DNA from: Phycisphaerae bacterium
GTDB lineage: Bacteria; Planctomycetota; Phycisphaerae; UBA1845; PWPN01
Assembly: GCA_035384605.1 (NCBI GenBank)
Contig: DAOOIV010000016.1
Coordinates: forward strand, 6,845-70,844
Length of the DNA stretch: 64,000 nucleotides
Direction: 5' to 3'
The position numbers and the translations under genes were made by a program. Position 1 is the stretch's first letter, and each line of letters starts with the position of its first letter. This document shows, piece by piece, positions 36,903 to 45,600 of this stretch. The notes beneath the pieces were generated by a model. It searched no databases and was not told the origin of the DNA. It saw only the letters and a program-made list of their open reading frames with translations.

Positions 36903-36970
36903 GTCTCTTCCGTCGCGACAGGCACGCGTTTTGCGCGCATGTTCTTGGGTCACAAGACGCTTTGCTTGCG
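36903..36970. repeat. Interspersed repeat, member 1
   Basis: GTCTCTTCCGTCGC followed by a variable part, TTTTGCGCGCATGT, and an end resembling TTGGGTCACAAGACGCTTTGC. Related sequences occur at 61257-61300, 61380-61414 and 61712-61750. Confidence 0.55.
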
Positions 36971-37002
36971 ACCCGAAAAAACCGTCCGCCTCAGTCCGTT
37001 GC

Positions 37003-39456
37003 TCACGGAATGACCTTTTCGCCCGTCAAAGACGGCACCAGCTCGATACTCCCCGAACGACCGTCCCACGCAACAGGTTTGCCGTTCACCCTGACGGCCT
37101 TGAGCCCGGGCACGGGTGGGACATGAAGAAGAACCTTCTGGGGCGGCCGGCGGAAAGATGCCCGGTATGTCACTTCGAGCATCTTGCCTTCCCGGTTGAT
37201 CCGGGCCTTCACCGTGACCGGCCCGAACGCCGTCGGCATCTTCTCGAATCGCGTCTCGCGGTCGGTCCGTAGCCATGCCCGCGGCATGATCCGCAGCAAG
37301 TGCAGCGCTTCCGGTTCGATCTGGTCGTCGATGATCGCCAGGCGTGATAAATAGATGGCCAGCGGTGCCGAGAACACGTTGCCGGTGATCCCGCCCCGGC
37401 TTTCGCAGGACACGAACGTCTCACGCGAGACCGACCCCGCATAAAGGCTGTACATGCCTTCCAGAAACTGATACCGCTCGTTCATCGCGTGCGAGTGGAA
37501 CACGTTCCAACTGTAGCACGGCTCCCAACTCGACATCTCGTGACGCAGGCCGGGCATCTGTTCATATAACGGTTCCTCTCGGAGCATCGCCAGTTGCGGA
37601 CCCTCTCGAAACCAGGCGATCGCTTCCCGTGCCAGCTCGTCGCGGGCATCCACAAATCCCGAAAACACAAGGAACAGCGGACCGGTATCTAGGTAGAACG
37701 GGTGTCGCGGATCGACTTCAGTCGCACCCCCCAACGCGGCAGGGACCATCCGGTGTGTTTTGCCCTTGCAATCCGTCCACGTGGGCATCTCGGCCGCTTT
37801 GGCTCGCAGAGCCGCGACAAAAGTCCGTTGATAGTCGCGAGCCTCGGCGGCGAATTCCTCTGTACGCGGATGCCCCGCTAACCGCAGCACCTTGACCGCC
37901 GACGTCAGACCCTTGTACATCCACCCGTCATTCCATAGGCCCTGGATCTGTGTCTGCATGTCGGTGGCCACCGCCGGGGGCATGACGCCGGGCACCCCTT
38001 TGTGCCCCTGCATGCGCCGGGCATCCTTGATGAAGTCGCACGCCTTCTCGATGGCCGGCAGCCAGCGGCGGGTGAACTCCTCATCGCCGGTCATCAGCGA
38101 ATGCTCGGCAACACTGTACAGAATGGCCCCGTGGTCGCTCAGCCAGTCGATCGCCGACAGGCCCGTCGAGGCGCTCAGATAGCCCGGGTGCTTCTCAAAA
38201 AGATCTCCGGGCGGTTTGAATTGGCCCTGGCCCACTCGAAACTGCTCCAGGTGCGCTGCAACACTGTCGTGATAACCCATCGCATCCAGCAGCATCGTGC
38301 ACGCCATCGCTCCGGGCGTCGGCCACAGATACGTGTATTCGAGAGAACCGCTCAGGAAGGTTGGCAGCCCGTTGGACGGATTGATCTCCGAAATCATTTC
38401 TGCCAGCCGGATGCTGTGCTTGATGGTGTTGTTGACCAGCGCTTCCGGCGTGTCCACCACGGCGGCAGTGGCTGGGACGATCGCCCAGAAAGCATCCGCC
38501 TCCGCCAAGGCCCCCTCAAGGCCAAGCATCAACTCGGCGTCGAAGACCTCACGCTCCGTCGGCAACATCGGAACGAGTACGTCAACGTGATTGCCGGGCT
38601 TGACCTCCATGGTCAGCGCAATCAGCGAGTCCTTCTCCGTAGGCTTGCCGGGCGTGAAATTGATCTCGACCGGCCGGCCTCTCGCAACACCAAGCCGGAC
38701 CTTGCCCCCCTCTTCCAACAGACGCCATCCGTCACCCGCCGGCTCGGCGGTGAGCCTCCGCGGGTAGGCCGACCGGTCGAGGTGAAACTGGATGTTGTTC
38801 ATGTAGGTCATGCCCGCCGAGATATGCGGTGCGTTAAGCTTGATAAGGAAGGTGTGGTTCTTCTCCGCCGGTACGCCCGGGCAGATGCTCGCGATCGACA
38901 ATCGTACCCACGCGAAGATCGGCTCAGTGCCGCTGGTCAGCCGCTTCCCTCCGGGCACGTGGCCGAACACCTCCTGGCGCAGCGACAGGCCGTGCTGAGT
39001 CCATTCACTCCGTACGATCGGCGCTGCATGTGCCTCGTTCCAGCACTGGCGGACCATGGTGTCGTCCCGGTGAATGTAGCCATAGTTGCGCCACTTGCCG
39101 TCGTAGGAGGGCTCAAAGGCCAGTTGCACGCCCTGGTTCTTCCATTTCTGTGTTCGAGGGTTCATGTCCGGCTGAGCGAGGATCGTGCCATTGAACAGCA
39201 CGTTGAAACGGAAGGCGTGGTCCTTCCAGCCGACCGGAGTCCAGATGTCCCGCAGATCCGGCCACCACGCGCAGGCAATGTCGGCGTTAGGCTCACAGGC
39301 CCCCCGTCTGGCAACCTCCGCTTCCCGCCAGGCTCGATCGACATCGAGGCCGTTCGGCCCGGTGGTGCAGCCGATGGTAATGGTAAGGACCGGCAGAACG
39401 ACAAGACATGAACTCAATCGGCCGACCGACGCGCCTGCCGGGTGGATGGTAAACAT
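37003..39456 (-). CDS. Secreted six-hairpin glycosidase-like lipoprotein
   Basis: 817 residues from ATG 39456 (GAGGAG 7 nt upstream). The signal ends with VLTITIGCTTG, a lipobox. An N-terminal beta-rich region (about 40-340) is followed by an (alpha/alpha)6 barrel (about 345-760), recognisable from NGLPTFLSGSLEYTYLWPTPGAMA, LWNDGWMYKGLTSAV and SWEPCYSWNVFHSHAMNERY, and a small beta domain at the end. This arrangement fits six-hairpin glycosidases such as GH63, GH65 or GH78-like enzymes; I cannot assign an exact family or the catalytic acids. Likely attached to the outer membrane and acting on polysaccharides. Confidence 0.75.
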   Translation of the reverse strand: MFTIHPAGASVGRLSSCLVVLPVLTITIGCTTGPNGLDVDRAWREAEVARRGACEPNADIACAWWPDLRDIWTPVGWKDHAFRFNVLFNGTILAQPDMNPRTQKWKNQGVQLAFEPSYDGKWRNYGYIHRDDTMVRQCWNEAHAAPIVRSEWTQHGLSLRQEVFGHVPGGKRLTSGTEPIFAWVRLSIASICPGVPAEKNHTFLIKLNAPHISAGMTYMNNIQFHLDRSAYPRRLTAEPAGDGWRLLEEGGKVRLGVARGRPVEINFTPGKPTEKDSLIALTMEVKPGNHVDVLVPMLPTEREVFDAELMLGLEGALAEADAFWAIVPATAAVVDTPEALVNNTIKHSIRLAEMISEINPSNGLPTFLSGSLEYTYLWPTPGAMACTMLLDAMGYHDSVAAHLEQFRVGQGQFKPPGDLFEKHPGYLSASTGLSAIDWLSDHGAILYSVAEHSLMTGDEEFTRRWLPAIEKACDFIKDARRMQGHKGVPGVMPPAVATDMQTQIQGLWNDGWMYKGLTSAVKVLRLAGHPRTEEFAAEARDYQRTFVAALRAKAAEMPTWTDCKGKTHRMVPAALGGATEVDPRHPFYLDTGPLFLVFSGFVDARDELAREAIAWFREGPQLAMLREEPLYEQMPGLRHEMSSWEPCYSWNVFHSHAMNERYQFLEGMYSLYAGSVSRETFVSCESRGGITGNVFSAPLAIYLSRLAIIDDQIEPEALHLLRIMPRAWLRTDRETRFEKMPTAFGPVTVKARINREGKMLEVTYRASFRRPPQKVLLHVPPVPGLKAVRVNGKPVAWDGRSGSIELVPSLTGEKVIP

Positions 39457-39680
39457 GGTCATTCTCCTCGTCTGGGACTTCTCGAACGTGACCGGGTACC
39501 GCGCGAGCACGCATGCCAATGCCCAACTCTTATACGCCGCGCCCTGAAGATGTCCAGTTGGCGCCCCAGGCACGGCGATTCGCCATACCATGTTCTCAAG
39601 TATTGCATAGCCTTGTCTTCGAATAGCTCGCGGTGCCGCTACGAGCTTCCAGGGCTGTTCGGCGGGCCGACTCTGGAGGA

Positions 39681-41921
39681 TTACTGAACGCCAGGCCGGT
39701 CGGTCGCTGGGGCGTCTTTGGTAACGGCAAGTGGCTGGAGGCCGACCACTGCCTCGACCTGTTCGCCGATGCGGGCCAGCTCTCCCATAACCCTGACGTA
39801 AAGTGCAAAAAGATTGTCCAGGCAGGCACTGACGGCCGCGCCCGTACCGGTCAGGTCGTTGACGGACGGGACGATACCGATGGCATACTGCGCGACAGAG
39901 ACCGGACCACCTGCGTGCTCATACGGATATGGAACCTCTTTGGTCGCTTCTCGCAACTCCGCCAACGCCCGGTTCTGAGTCTCCAGCAATCTCAAGGTCT
40001 GGGCGATCAGCGCATCTTCCTCGTACCCGCGGCTGATCGCGTCTTCCATTGCCCGAAGCGAGTTCTGGTTGAGCCGCAGGCTCGTCAGAAGATACTCGGC
40101 TCGATACAGGCCGGCCGTCACGTCGAGCAGTTGCTCGCTCTTGGCCCGCAAAGCGCCCGCGTTCTCTAATCGAGCGGCCACCCGGTCACACTTGAGCAAG
40201 GCCAAAGCGGCTTCCAGTCGAACCGCAAAGACGGCCTCGATCTTCAGCAGACGTTCCTCGACTCCCTGCCGATCGCGCTCAGCCCGGCGACCAACTTCAT
40301 GTGCCTGCAAGGGGTCAGCTTTCTTGAGTCCAATCATCTCCGGATCGACGCGGAACCCGGCCTTGAGCAGGCACTCTGCCTGACGGGCGTTGCTGATGGT
40401 CTGGTCAAGTTCACGTAACCGACCGTATTCCTTGCGGATCGTATGCTGCGAACGTTCGAGAGCGCAGCGAGCGCGTTTGAGCCGCTCCAGGCACTCCCTT
40501 GGAGGCAGGTCGAAGACTGGAGAGAATCGGTCGATGCGGAACGGCCGTGTCACAAAATCCAGCGTGGTCCAGAACCGCCGGGCAGCCTCCAGCGTCTCGT
40601 CCAGGAGCCTGCGCTTCTGATCCACGTCGCTTCTTGGAAGAAGGTGTTCGCGGCGGACCTCCGGGCCGATGAGGCCCTGATAGAACGTAAAGGTCACCTC
40701 ACGACAGAGGGCATCGAAATCCACAAACAGCACCGACGCGGGCTCCGCCAGATGGAAGATTCCAGGCTCGTTTTCACTGCGTGTTCGTTGGATGCGTATG
40801 CGGTCGGAGGGATGTGTCGCGAGCATGTACGTTCTGGATTCGGAAATGCCTTTCTCGATCTCCTGCCGGGCCTCCGGTGACAAACGTTCGGCCTCGGCCA
40901 CAATCAGCGCGGGCAAGTCTTCCGGCAAGCGATGTTCCTGCCAACAATGAGCGATGAACGCAAACGCCGTCTGGCTGGCCTTCGCCAGAGCGTGCAGCCT
41001 CTTGAGGCTCGACTCGGAGCACTCGCTTCCACAGATGCGTGCCCAGTACCGATCGGCGTCGTACTCCATCTGTCGAAGGAGACTGCAGCTCATAGCATAA
41101 GCGACGATCATCAGCAGCCACAGGATTCGTCTGGTCAGCCAGACGAACAGCCTTGCGACGAGGAAGAAGAGGCTGAACCATCCCTGTTCCTGTGAGAGAG
41201 CGATCAACCGATCGTCCCAGGTGTCTCGCTGGTAGACGACGCGGGCGAACCACCCGTTGACGCAACCGATGATGTACGTCAAACGCATGCCCGTGCCCTG
41301 ACTGAAGTGGCCTAATTCATGGGCCAGAACGCCCGCGAACTCGCGAAGCGACAGGCCGGCCACCAGCGGGGCACCGATCCGCAACACCAGATCGCGTCCG
41401 AGAAAGCTGAGAAAACCTCGCCGGAAGAAAGCGGCGGCATTGATGTCGCAATCGACGTCGATACGTCGCGGAACCGGCGCCCGGACAACCTCACACAGCT
41501 TCTCTACAAAGGCAAATAAGATAGGTTCGTTCTCGCGTACGAATGAGAGCCGCCGCTCGCTGCGGGCCGGCCGGGCAAACAACGGCTTGACCATGAACAG
41601 CAGGAGAATCATCCCGATCAGGATCGGACCAAAGTACGCTGCCAGCCTCAGCAGCATGATCACGAACACGGTTCGTCTGTGCACAGCAGAAGGCAGGCTC
41701 AGAACATCGATATTGTGGATGATGTGGTAGTAGATCCCGTAGCCCGTCAACGCGATGAAGCCGAGATAAACCAGGGGCAGGAGCAGAATAACCGTCGCGA
41801 CGATCAACAAGCCCAACAGATAGAACGGAGATTTCCAGACGCGCGGGATGGAACCGTCGAATGCCGCGAGCAGTCTCTCGGTCAGGGCTTGTCGCTGCTG
41901 GGCGGTGGTATCCGGAGGCAT
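39681..41921 (-). CDS. M48-family membrane zinc metallopeptidase
   Basis: 746 residues from ATG 41921. Two membrane helices (34-56 and about 88-112) precede the peptidase domain with the zinc motif HELGH (His201, Glu202, His205) and the third ligand Glu286 in QMEYDADRYW. This is the HtpX/Ste24 arrangement. Additional membrane segments lie around 245-280. The C-terminal 350 residues are a long helical region without known motif, larger than in usual M48 proteins, possibly a substrate or partner module. It may take part in membrane protein quality control, by family knowledge. Confidence 0.85.
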   Translation of the reverse strand: MPPDTTAQQRQALTERLLAAFDGSIPRVWKSPFYLLGLLIVATVILLLPLVYLGFIALTGYGIYYHIIHNIDVLSLPSAVHRRTVFVIMLLRLAAYFGPILIGMILLLFMVKPLFARPARSERRLSFVRENEPILFAFVEKLCEVVRAPVPRRIDVDCDINAAAFFRRGFLSFLGRDLVLRIGAPLVAGLSLREFAGVLAHELGHFSQGTGMRLTYIIGCVNGWFARVVYQRDTWDDRLIALSQEQGWFSLFFLVARLFVWLTRRILWLLMIVAYAMSCSLLRQMEYDADRYWARICGSECSESSLKRLHALAKASQTAFAFIAHCWQEHRLPEDLPALIVAEAERLSPEARQEIEKGISESRTYMLATHPSDRIRIQRTRSENEPGIFHLAEPASVLFVDFDALCREVTFTFYQGLIGPEVRREHLLPRSDVDQKRRLLDETLEAARRFWTTLDFVTRPFRIDRFSPVFDLPPRECLERLKRARCALERSQHTIRKEYGRLRELDQTISNARQAECLLKAGFRVDPEMIGLKKADPLQAHEVGRRAERDRQGVEERLLKIEAVFAVRLEAALALLKCDRVAARLENAGALRAKSEQLLDVTAGLYRAEYLLTSLRLNQNSLRAMEDAISRGYEEDALIAQTLRLLETQNRALAELREATKEVPYPYEHAGGPVSVAQYAIGIVPSVNDLTGTGAAVSACLDNLFALYVRVMGELARIGEQVEAVVGLQPLAVTKDAPATDRPGVQ

Positions 41922-42218
41922 CGACTCACACCTGTTGCGGCAATCGATGGAAAACGATACTCTTGCGGAGCCTGCGACGGCGGCCGCCACGACCGCCGAC
42001 ACGCCGCAAGTCTATTCTCAACGGGGCTCTTGAGCCACGTTTCCTGGGAGGATGGCACAAACCACAAAAACGGCGCGAACCGGTGGTCGGCGGGAACGTA
42101 AATACGACATGCCCGGCAGGCGGAATGCGAGGCCGGCATCGCATTGGCGAGGCAGGCGCGGTCCGGTAGTGATACCCGGCTCGGGCCGGTCCCTCTTATC
42201 CTTTTCGGAGGACGAAAT

Positions 42219-43073
42219 ATGTTGTCGGCGTTCAAGCAGCTCGACGAGCTGTTGCGCGGTCGTATTACATCACCAGGACGTCTGGCGGAAGGAAAGGTGG
42301 AGCTGTCCCTCAGGCGTTTCGTGCCGCTGGCCGTTGGTCTGGGGGCGAGCTACGGTTTCTTCATGGGCTGGTACGCCCTGTCTATCTACTGGGGCGGAAC
42401 CAGCCCCGAGCCGCAAAGGTGCTGGCAGCTCCTCGCAAGCATGGTCAAGCTTCCGGCCTTGTTTCTGCTGACGTTGATGGTCACTTTTCCATCGTTGTAC
42501 GTGTTCAATGCCATGGTGGGCTGCCGCTTGAGCTTCACGGCCACTCTGCGCCTGCTCGTCGGAGCGATTGCGGTCAACGTGGCCGTGGCTGCTTCATTGG
42601 GGCCTATTCTCGGGTTTTTCACCGTCAGTACGACCAGCTACCCGTTCATGGTTCTGCTCAACGTCGCATTTCTGGCGGTGGCCGGCTGCGTGGCCTTGGC
42701 TTTCCTGCTGAATACGCTCCAACGGCTGGCATATCCGGTCGTCCCGCCACCCGCGCCAACATCACCGCCTCCGCCTGACGCCCCCACCGATATGGGTCGG
42801 TCGTCACTGGCAGAGTTCTCAACCGCCCCTCCGAGAGAACTCGGCCCGCTGGACCCACAACCCTCGCCGATGCCCGACTACGCGATAGGACAGGCTAAGA
42901 CGATCTTCCGGATCTGGCTGCTGATCTACTGCCTGGTGGGAGCCCAGATGGGCTGGGTGCTGCGACCCTTCATCGGCAACCCCAACATGCCCTTCAGTTG
43001 GTTCAGGCCGAGGTCAGGCAATTTCTTCCAAGCGGTGTTCCATCAGATTCAAGCGTTGCTGGGGTTGAATTGA
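42219..43073 (+). CDS. Multi-helix membrane protein, paralogue 1
   Basis: 284 residues from ATG 42219 (GGAGGA 8 nt upstream). Six hydrophobic segments, among them FVPLAVGLGASYGFFMGWYAL and FTATLRLLVGAIAVNVAVAA, a proline-rich cytoplasmic loop (VPPPAPTSPPPPDAPT), and a conserved end QMGWVLRPFIGNP followed by PFSWFRPRSGN. The next gene encodes a shorter protein with the same end motif and helix order, so the two are duplicated paralogues. The family is not known to me by name. They could form a hetero-oligomeric membrane unit; no catalytic or transport motif is visible. Confidence 0.75.
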   Translation: MLSAFKQLDELLRGRITSPGRLAEGKVELSLRRFVPLAVGLGASYGFFMGWYALSIYWGGTSPEPQRCWQLLASMVKLPALFLLTLMVTFPSLYVFNAMVGCRLSFTATLRLLVGAIAVNVAVAASLGPILGFFTVSTTSYPFMVLLNVAFLAVAGCVALAFLLNTLQRLAYPVVPPPAPTSPPPPDAPTDMGRSSLAEFSTAPPRELGPLDPQPSPMPDYAIGQAKTIFRIWLLIYCLVGAQMGWVLRPFIGNPNMPFSWFRPRSGNFFQAVFHQIQALLGLN

Positions 43074-43091
43074 GTCCGGGCGTCTGTAACG

Positions 43092-43754
43092 ATGCGAACC
43101 GCGCTGGCACATGCCGATCTCTTCCTGCGAGGCAGCGGACCGTTCCTGCCGGAGCAGGCTGCCTCACGGCCGGGGTGGTGGCTCCCGCTGATGGTAGTCG
43201 CTTTCTCGCCGATCTACGGCGCGTTCATGGGCAGTTTCGATCTCGGCTCGGCTGAACGGCTGCTCATAATAGCTTACAGCGGCGCCAAGGTACCATTGCT
43301 GCTGTTCGCGACGACCGCACTGTGCCTGCCCGGATTCTTCGTGCTCAACACCGTGCTCGGCTTGCGGGACGACTTCCGCGAGGCCGTGCAGGCCGTTCTC
43401 GCCGGCCAGGCCGGGCTGAGCATCGCCCTGGCCTCGCTCGCCCCATTGACGCGGTTCTGGTACTTCTCGTGCGGCAGCTACCGGGCAGCGCTGCTGTTCA
43501 ACGCCGCCATGTTCACGGTCGCGACCGCGGCGGGTCAAATCATCATGCTGCGTTACTACCGACCACTGGTCCGCCGGAATCGCCGCCACCGGCTGATGCT
43601 CATGGTCTGGGTCGGCCTCTACGCCTTCGTGGGGATGCAGATGGGCTGGATGCTCCGACCCTTCATCGGCGATCCCAAAGCACCCGTCGCCTTCTTCCGC
43701 CAGGAGCCGTTCAGCAACGCCTACGTGGTGATCGCGAGACTGATCTTCCGTTGA
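43092..43754 (+). CDS. Multi-helix membrane protein, paralogue 2
   Basis: 220 residues beginning 18 bp after the first paralogue. It has the same helix pattern, with PIYGAFMGSF matching GASYGFFMGW, and LPGFFVLNTVLG matching FPSLYVFNAMVG of its neighbour, and the same end motif QMGWMLRPFIGDPKAPVAFFR. The proline-rich loop is absent. The tight spacing and shared motifs support a co-transcribed pair. Function unknown. Confidence 0.75.
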   Translation: MRTALAHADLFLRGSGPFLPEQAASRPGWWLPLMVVAFSPIYGAFMGSFDLGSAERLLIIAYSGAKVPLLLFATTALCLPGFFVLNTVLGLRDDFREAVQAVLAGQAGLSIALASLAPLTRFWYFSCGSYRAALLFNAAMFTVATAAGQIIMLRYYRPLVRRNRRHRLMLMVWVGLYAFVGMQMGWMLRPFIGDPKAPVAFFRQEPFSNAYVVIARLIFR

Positions 43755-43936
43755 AGCGTTCGGTTAACGAACGCTCTGACCGGCACGCAGGCCGCCCGAG
43801 GGATGACCCCGAGGACGGCTGTTCGCAGGGAGCGCGTGATTGCCGTTCCAAACAGGACCGCATAAACGGCGAACCGGCCAAGGACAATGGCAAAAGCAAA
43901 CTACTTGGACACAGGACCGACCAGAACCCGCCAACC

Positions 43937-43964
43937 TTGACTTGAACCCCCCGCAGGATATACT
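43937..43964 (+). promoter_or_regulatory. Sigma-70-type promoter of tRNA-Asp
   Basis: -35 TTGACT (43937-43942), 16-bp spacer, -10 TATACT (43959-43964). Transcription would start about 20 bp before the tRNA. Confidence 0.75.
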
Positions 43965-43991
43965 CACGATAATCCCGCGGGGAAACCCGAA

Positions 43992-44065
43992 GGGGCCGTA
44001 GCTCAATTGGCTAGAGCATCGGACTGTCGATCCGAAGGTTGCGGGTTCGAGCCCCGTCGGCCTCG
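43992..44065 (+). tRNA. trnD: tRNA-Asp (anticodon GTC)
   Basis: Full cloverleaf: acceptor stem GGGGCCG with CGGCCTC and discriminator G, D-arm GCTC/GAGC, anticodon stem TCGGA/TCCGA around the loop CTGTCGA with anticodon GTC, and T-arm GCGGG-TTCGAGC-CCCGT. Length is 74 nt. The terminal CCA is not encoded. Confidence 0.97.
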
Positions 44066-44072
44066 ATGATGT

Positions 44073-44109
44073 AAACCTCCGTAGGTGAGCGACTTACGGA
44101 GGTTTTTTG
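44073..44109 (+). terminator. Terminator after tRNA-Asp
   Basis: Inverted repeat AACCTCCGTA ... TTACGGAGGTT with a loop of about 10 nt, followed by TTTTTTG. It ends the single-tRNA transcript. Confidence 0.85.
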
Positions 44110-44258
44110 TTGCTCTCAGACAGGATCCTCCTTCGATTGAACCATCAGATTCCGGCTGAATCAACCGTCAGATATCGCCCTCTAACGTGCCATCGAGGAT
44201 GCCTGACGGTCAGTTGCTCAAAATGGCTGTCTGGTCTTTGGGGCAAACCGCTGGTTAA

Positions 44259-44513
44259 CAAGGGGAATGTGTTAGTGTCGCTAAACAGTCTGGAGCAGCA
44301 CAGGGGCATTTCCAGAACATTGGGGCACGGGGCCCCCTCTACGACATCTTCGCGGGCCTCATCCATACTTGCCGGCTCAACGATGTCGATCCCTTCGACT
44401 ACCTGACTGAACTGCAACGCCACGCCGAAGACCTCGCCGCCCAACCCGAAAACTGGATGCCCTGGAACTACCGCAAGACAATCCAGGAGACCGACGCCGA
44501 CATCCCTGGCTGA
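44259..44513 (+). pseudogene. Remnant of an IS66-type transposase, C-terminal end
   Basis: The frame encodes ...GLIHTCRLNDVDPFDYLTELQRHAEDLAAQPENWMPWNYRKT..., which has the typical end of IS66 transposases (LIHTC, DYLTxLQRHAxxLAxxP, MPWNYR). Only about the last 70 residues are present; the rest is missing, no start codon or terminal repeats are visible, and the upstream part is degraded. It lies about 150 bp after the tRNA-Asp terminator. Confidence 0.8.
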
Positions 44514-44564
44514 TCCCTCGTCACTCCGTCCCGCCCCGGGCACGCCGTCCAAGATTACCCATGC

Positions 44565-44849
44565 TTGCGGCAAGGACACGACGTATCCCACAACCCGCAC
44601 GACAACTACTGGTGCCTCGAACCCGAGCGGACCATCGACTTCATGCAAACGGTGAACAAACCCTGGATCCCCTACAAGATCCTGGCGGCCGGGGCGATCG
44701 AGCCCGAGGCTGGTTTCCGGTACGCGTTTCAGAACGAGGCCGACTTCGCCTGCGTCGGCATGTTCGATTTCCAGGTGGTTCAGGACGTCAATATCCTCGT
44801 CGGCCTGTGGCCGGACGCGCAGAAAAGGAAACGTCCCTGGCTGGCATAG
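44565..44849 (+). pseudogene. 5'-truncated gene fragment of unknown function
   Basis: A 94-codon frame starts without a Shine-Dalgarno site, right after the IS66 remnant, and reads like the C-terminal end of a larger protein: GHDVSHNPHDNYWCLEPERT, KPWIPYKILAAGAIEPEAGF, and a final basic RKRPWLA. I have seen no domain I can name with confidence. The likely explanation is that the IS66 event removed its 5' part. Confidence 0.5.
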
Positions 44850-44870
44850 CAGACGGCTCGGCCGAGTGCA

Positions 44871-45434
44871 TCAGGGGCCCTGCAAGAACCGCCGCACGCC
44901 CTCGCGCATCGCCTTGACTCGCTCGGCGGTCATCTCCGCCGGGATCTCGCGGTAGATGTCCGTGATGTCACCGGCGCGATCGCGGAGCCGCTCGCAGAAC
45001 TGCCGGGCGGTCAGGCGATCGCCCTGCAAGAGCTCCAGTCGTTTGCACCACCGCTCGTCGATCAACAGGTTCCATTCCTGCTTGCGGGACGGGGCCTGCG
45101 GTCGATAGGACGTATCGATGACGTCGTCGCACACGCCGCCCACGTTGTGCTTGCACGGCCCGCAAATGTCATCCGCTCCCAGCTCCATGACCAGCATGAC
45201 GTCACGGTTACTCAGGATTCTCTCGGCGACCGTGTGAACAGCGTGGCCGTACGGATGCGGCTTGAATTCTTCTCCACGCCCATACGACGTAATGATGTCG
45301 ACGAAATGATGCGGCTTGATACGAATCGCTTCCGGATCTTCCGCGCTGCGGCGGCTCGGGTCGAGGCAACTCCGGGTGCCGGAGCCACACCCCCAGAAGA
45401 GTACGGGCAGCAAAAGCAGGCTTGGACGAATCAT
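44871..45434 (-). CDS. DUF1284-like cysteine-containing lipoprotein
   Basis: 187 residues. The signal LLLLPVLFWGCGSG contains a lipobox cysteine. The core starts IRIKPHHFVDIITSYGRGEE and has a cysteine cluster DDICGPCKHNVGGVCDD, like the DUF1284 group, in which such cysteines may bind iron or an iron-sulfur cluster. DUF1284 proteins are normally cytosolic, so a lipoprotein version is unusual. No function known. It stands alone, 22 bp downstream of the truncated fragment on the opposite strand. Confidence 0.75.
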   Translation of the reverse strand: MIRPSLLLLPVLFWGCGSGTRSCLDPSRRSAEDPEAIRIKPHHFVDIITSYGRGEEFKPHPYGHAVHTVAERILSNRDVMLVMELGADDICGPCKHNVGGVCDDVIDTSYRPQAPSRKQEWNLLIDERWCKRLELLQGDRLTARQFCERLRDRAGDITDIYREIPAEMTAERVKAMREGVRRFLQGP

Positions 45435-45600
45435 GGACCGTGATCCTCCTGACGATGACGTCTATTCGTGCGCCGGTTACCGTGTCACTCGGGGGCACAA
45501 CAAACATAGACGCTCGCGCCGACATCTTCAATGCCGGACGACCCCGCCTGATTCAACCACGCCGATGATGCCAAGAAGGCCCGCGGACCGCGTCGTTTGA

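Noticed and set aside
38002..39411. 469-codon plus-strand frame inside the six-hairpin glycosidase gene
   Set aside because: Opposite to a gene with a signal peptide, lipobox and barrel motifs; Arg/His-rich with no domain.
44107..44406. 99-codon plus-strand frame after tRNA-Asp
   Set aside because: It is out of frame with the recognisable IS66 residues and starts within the terminator.
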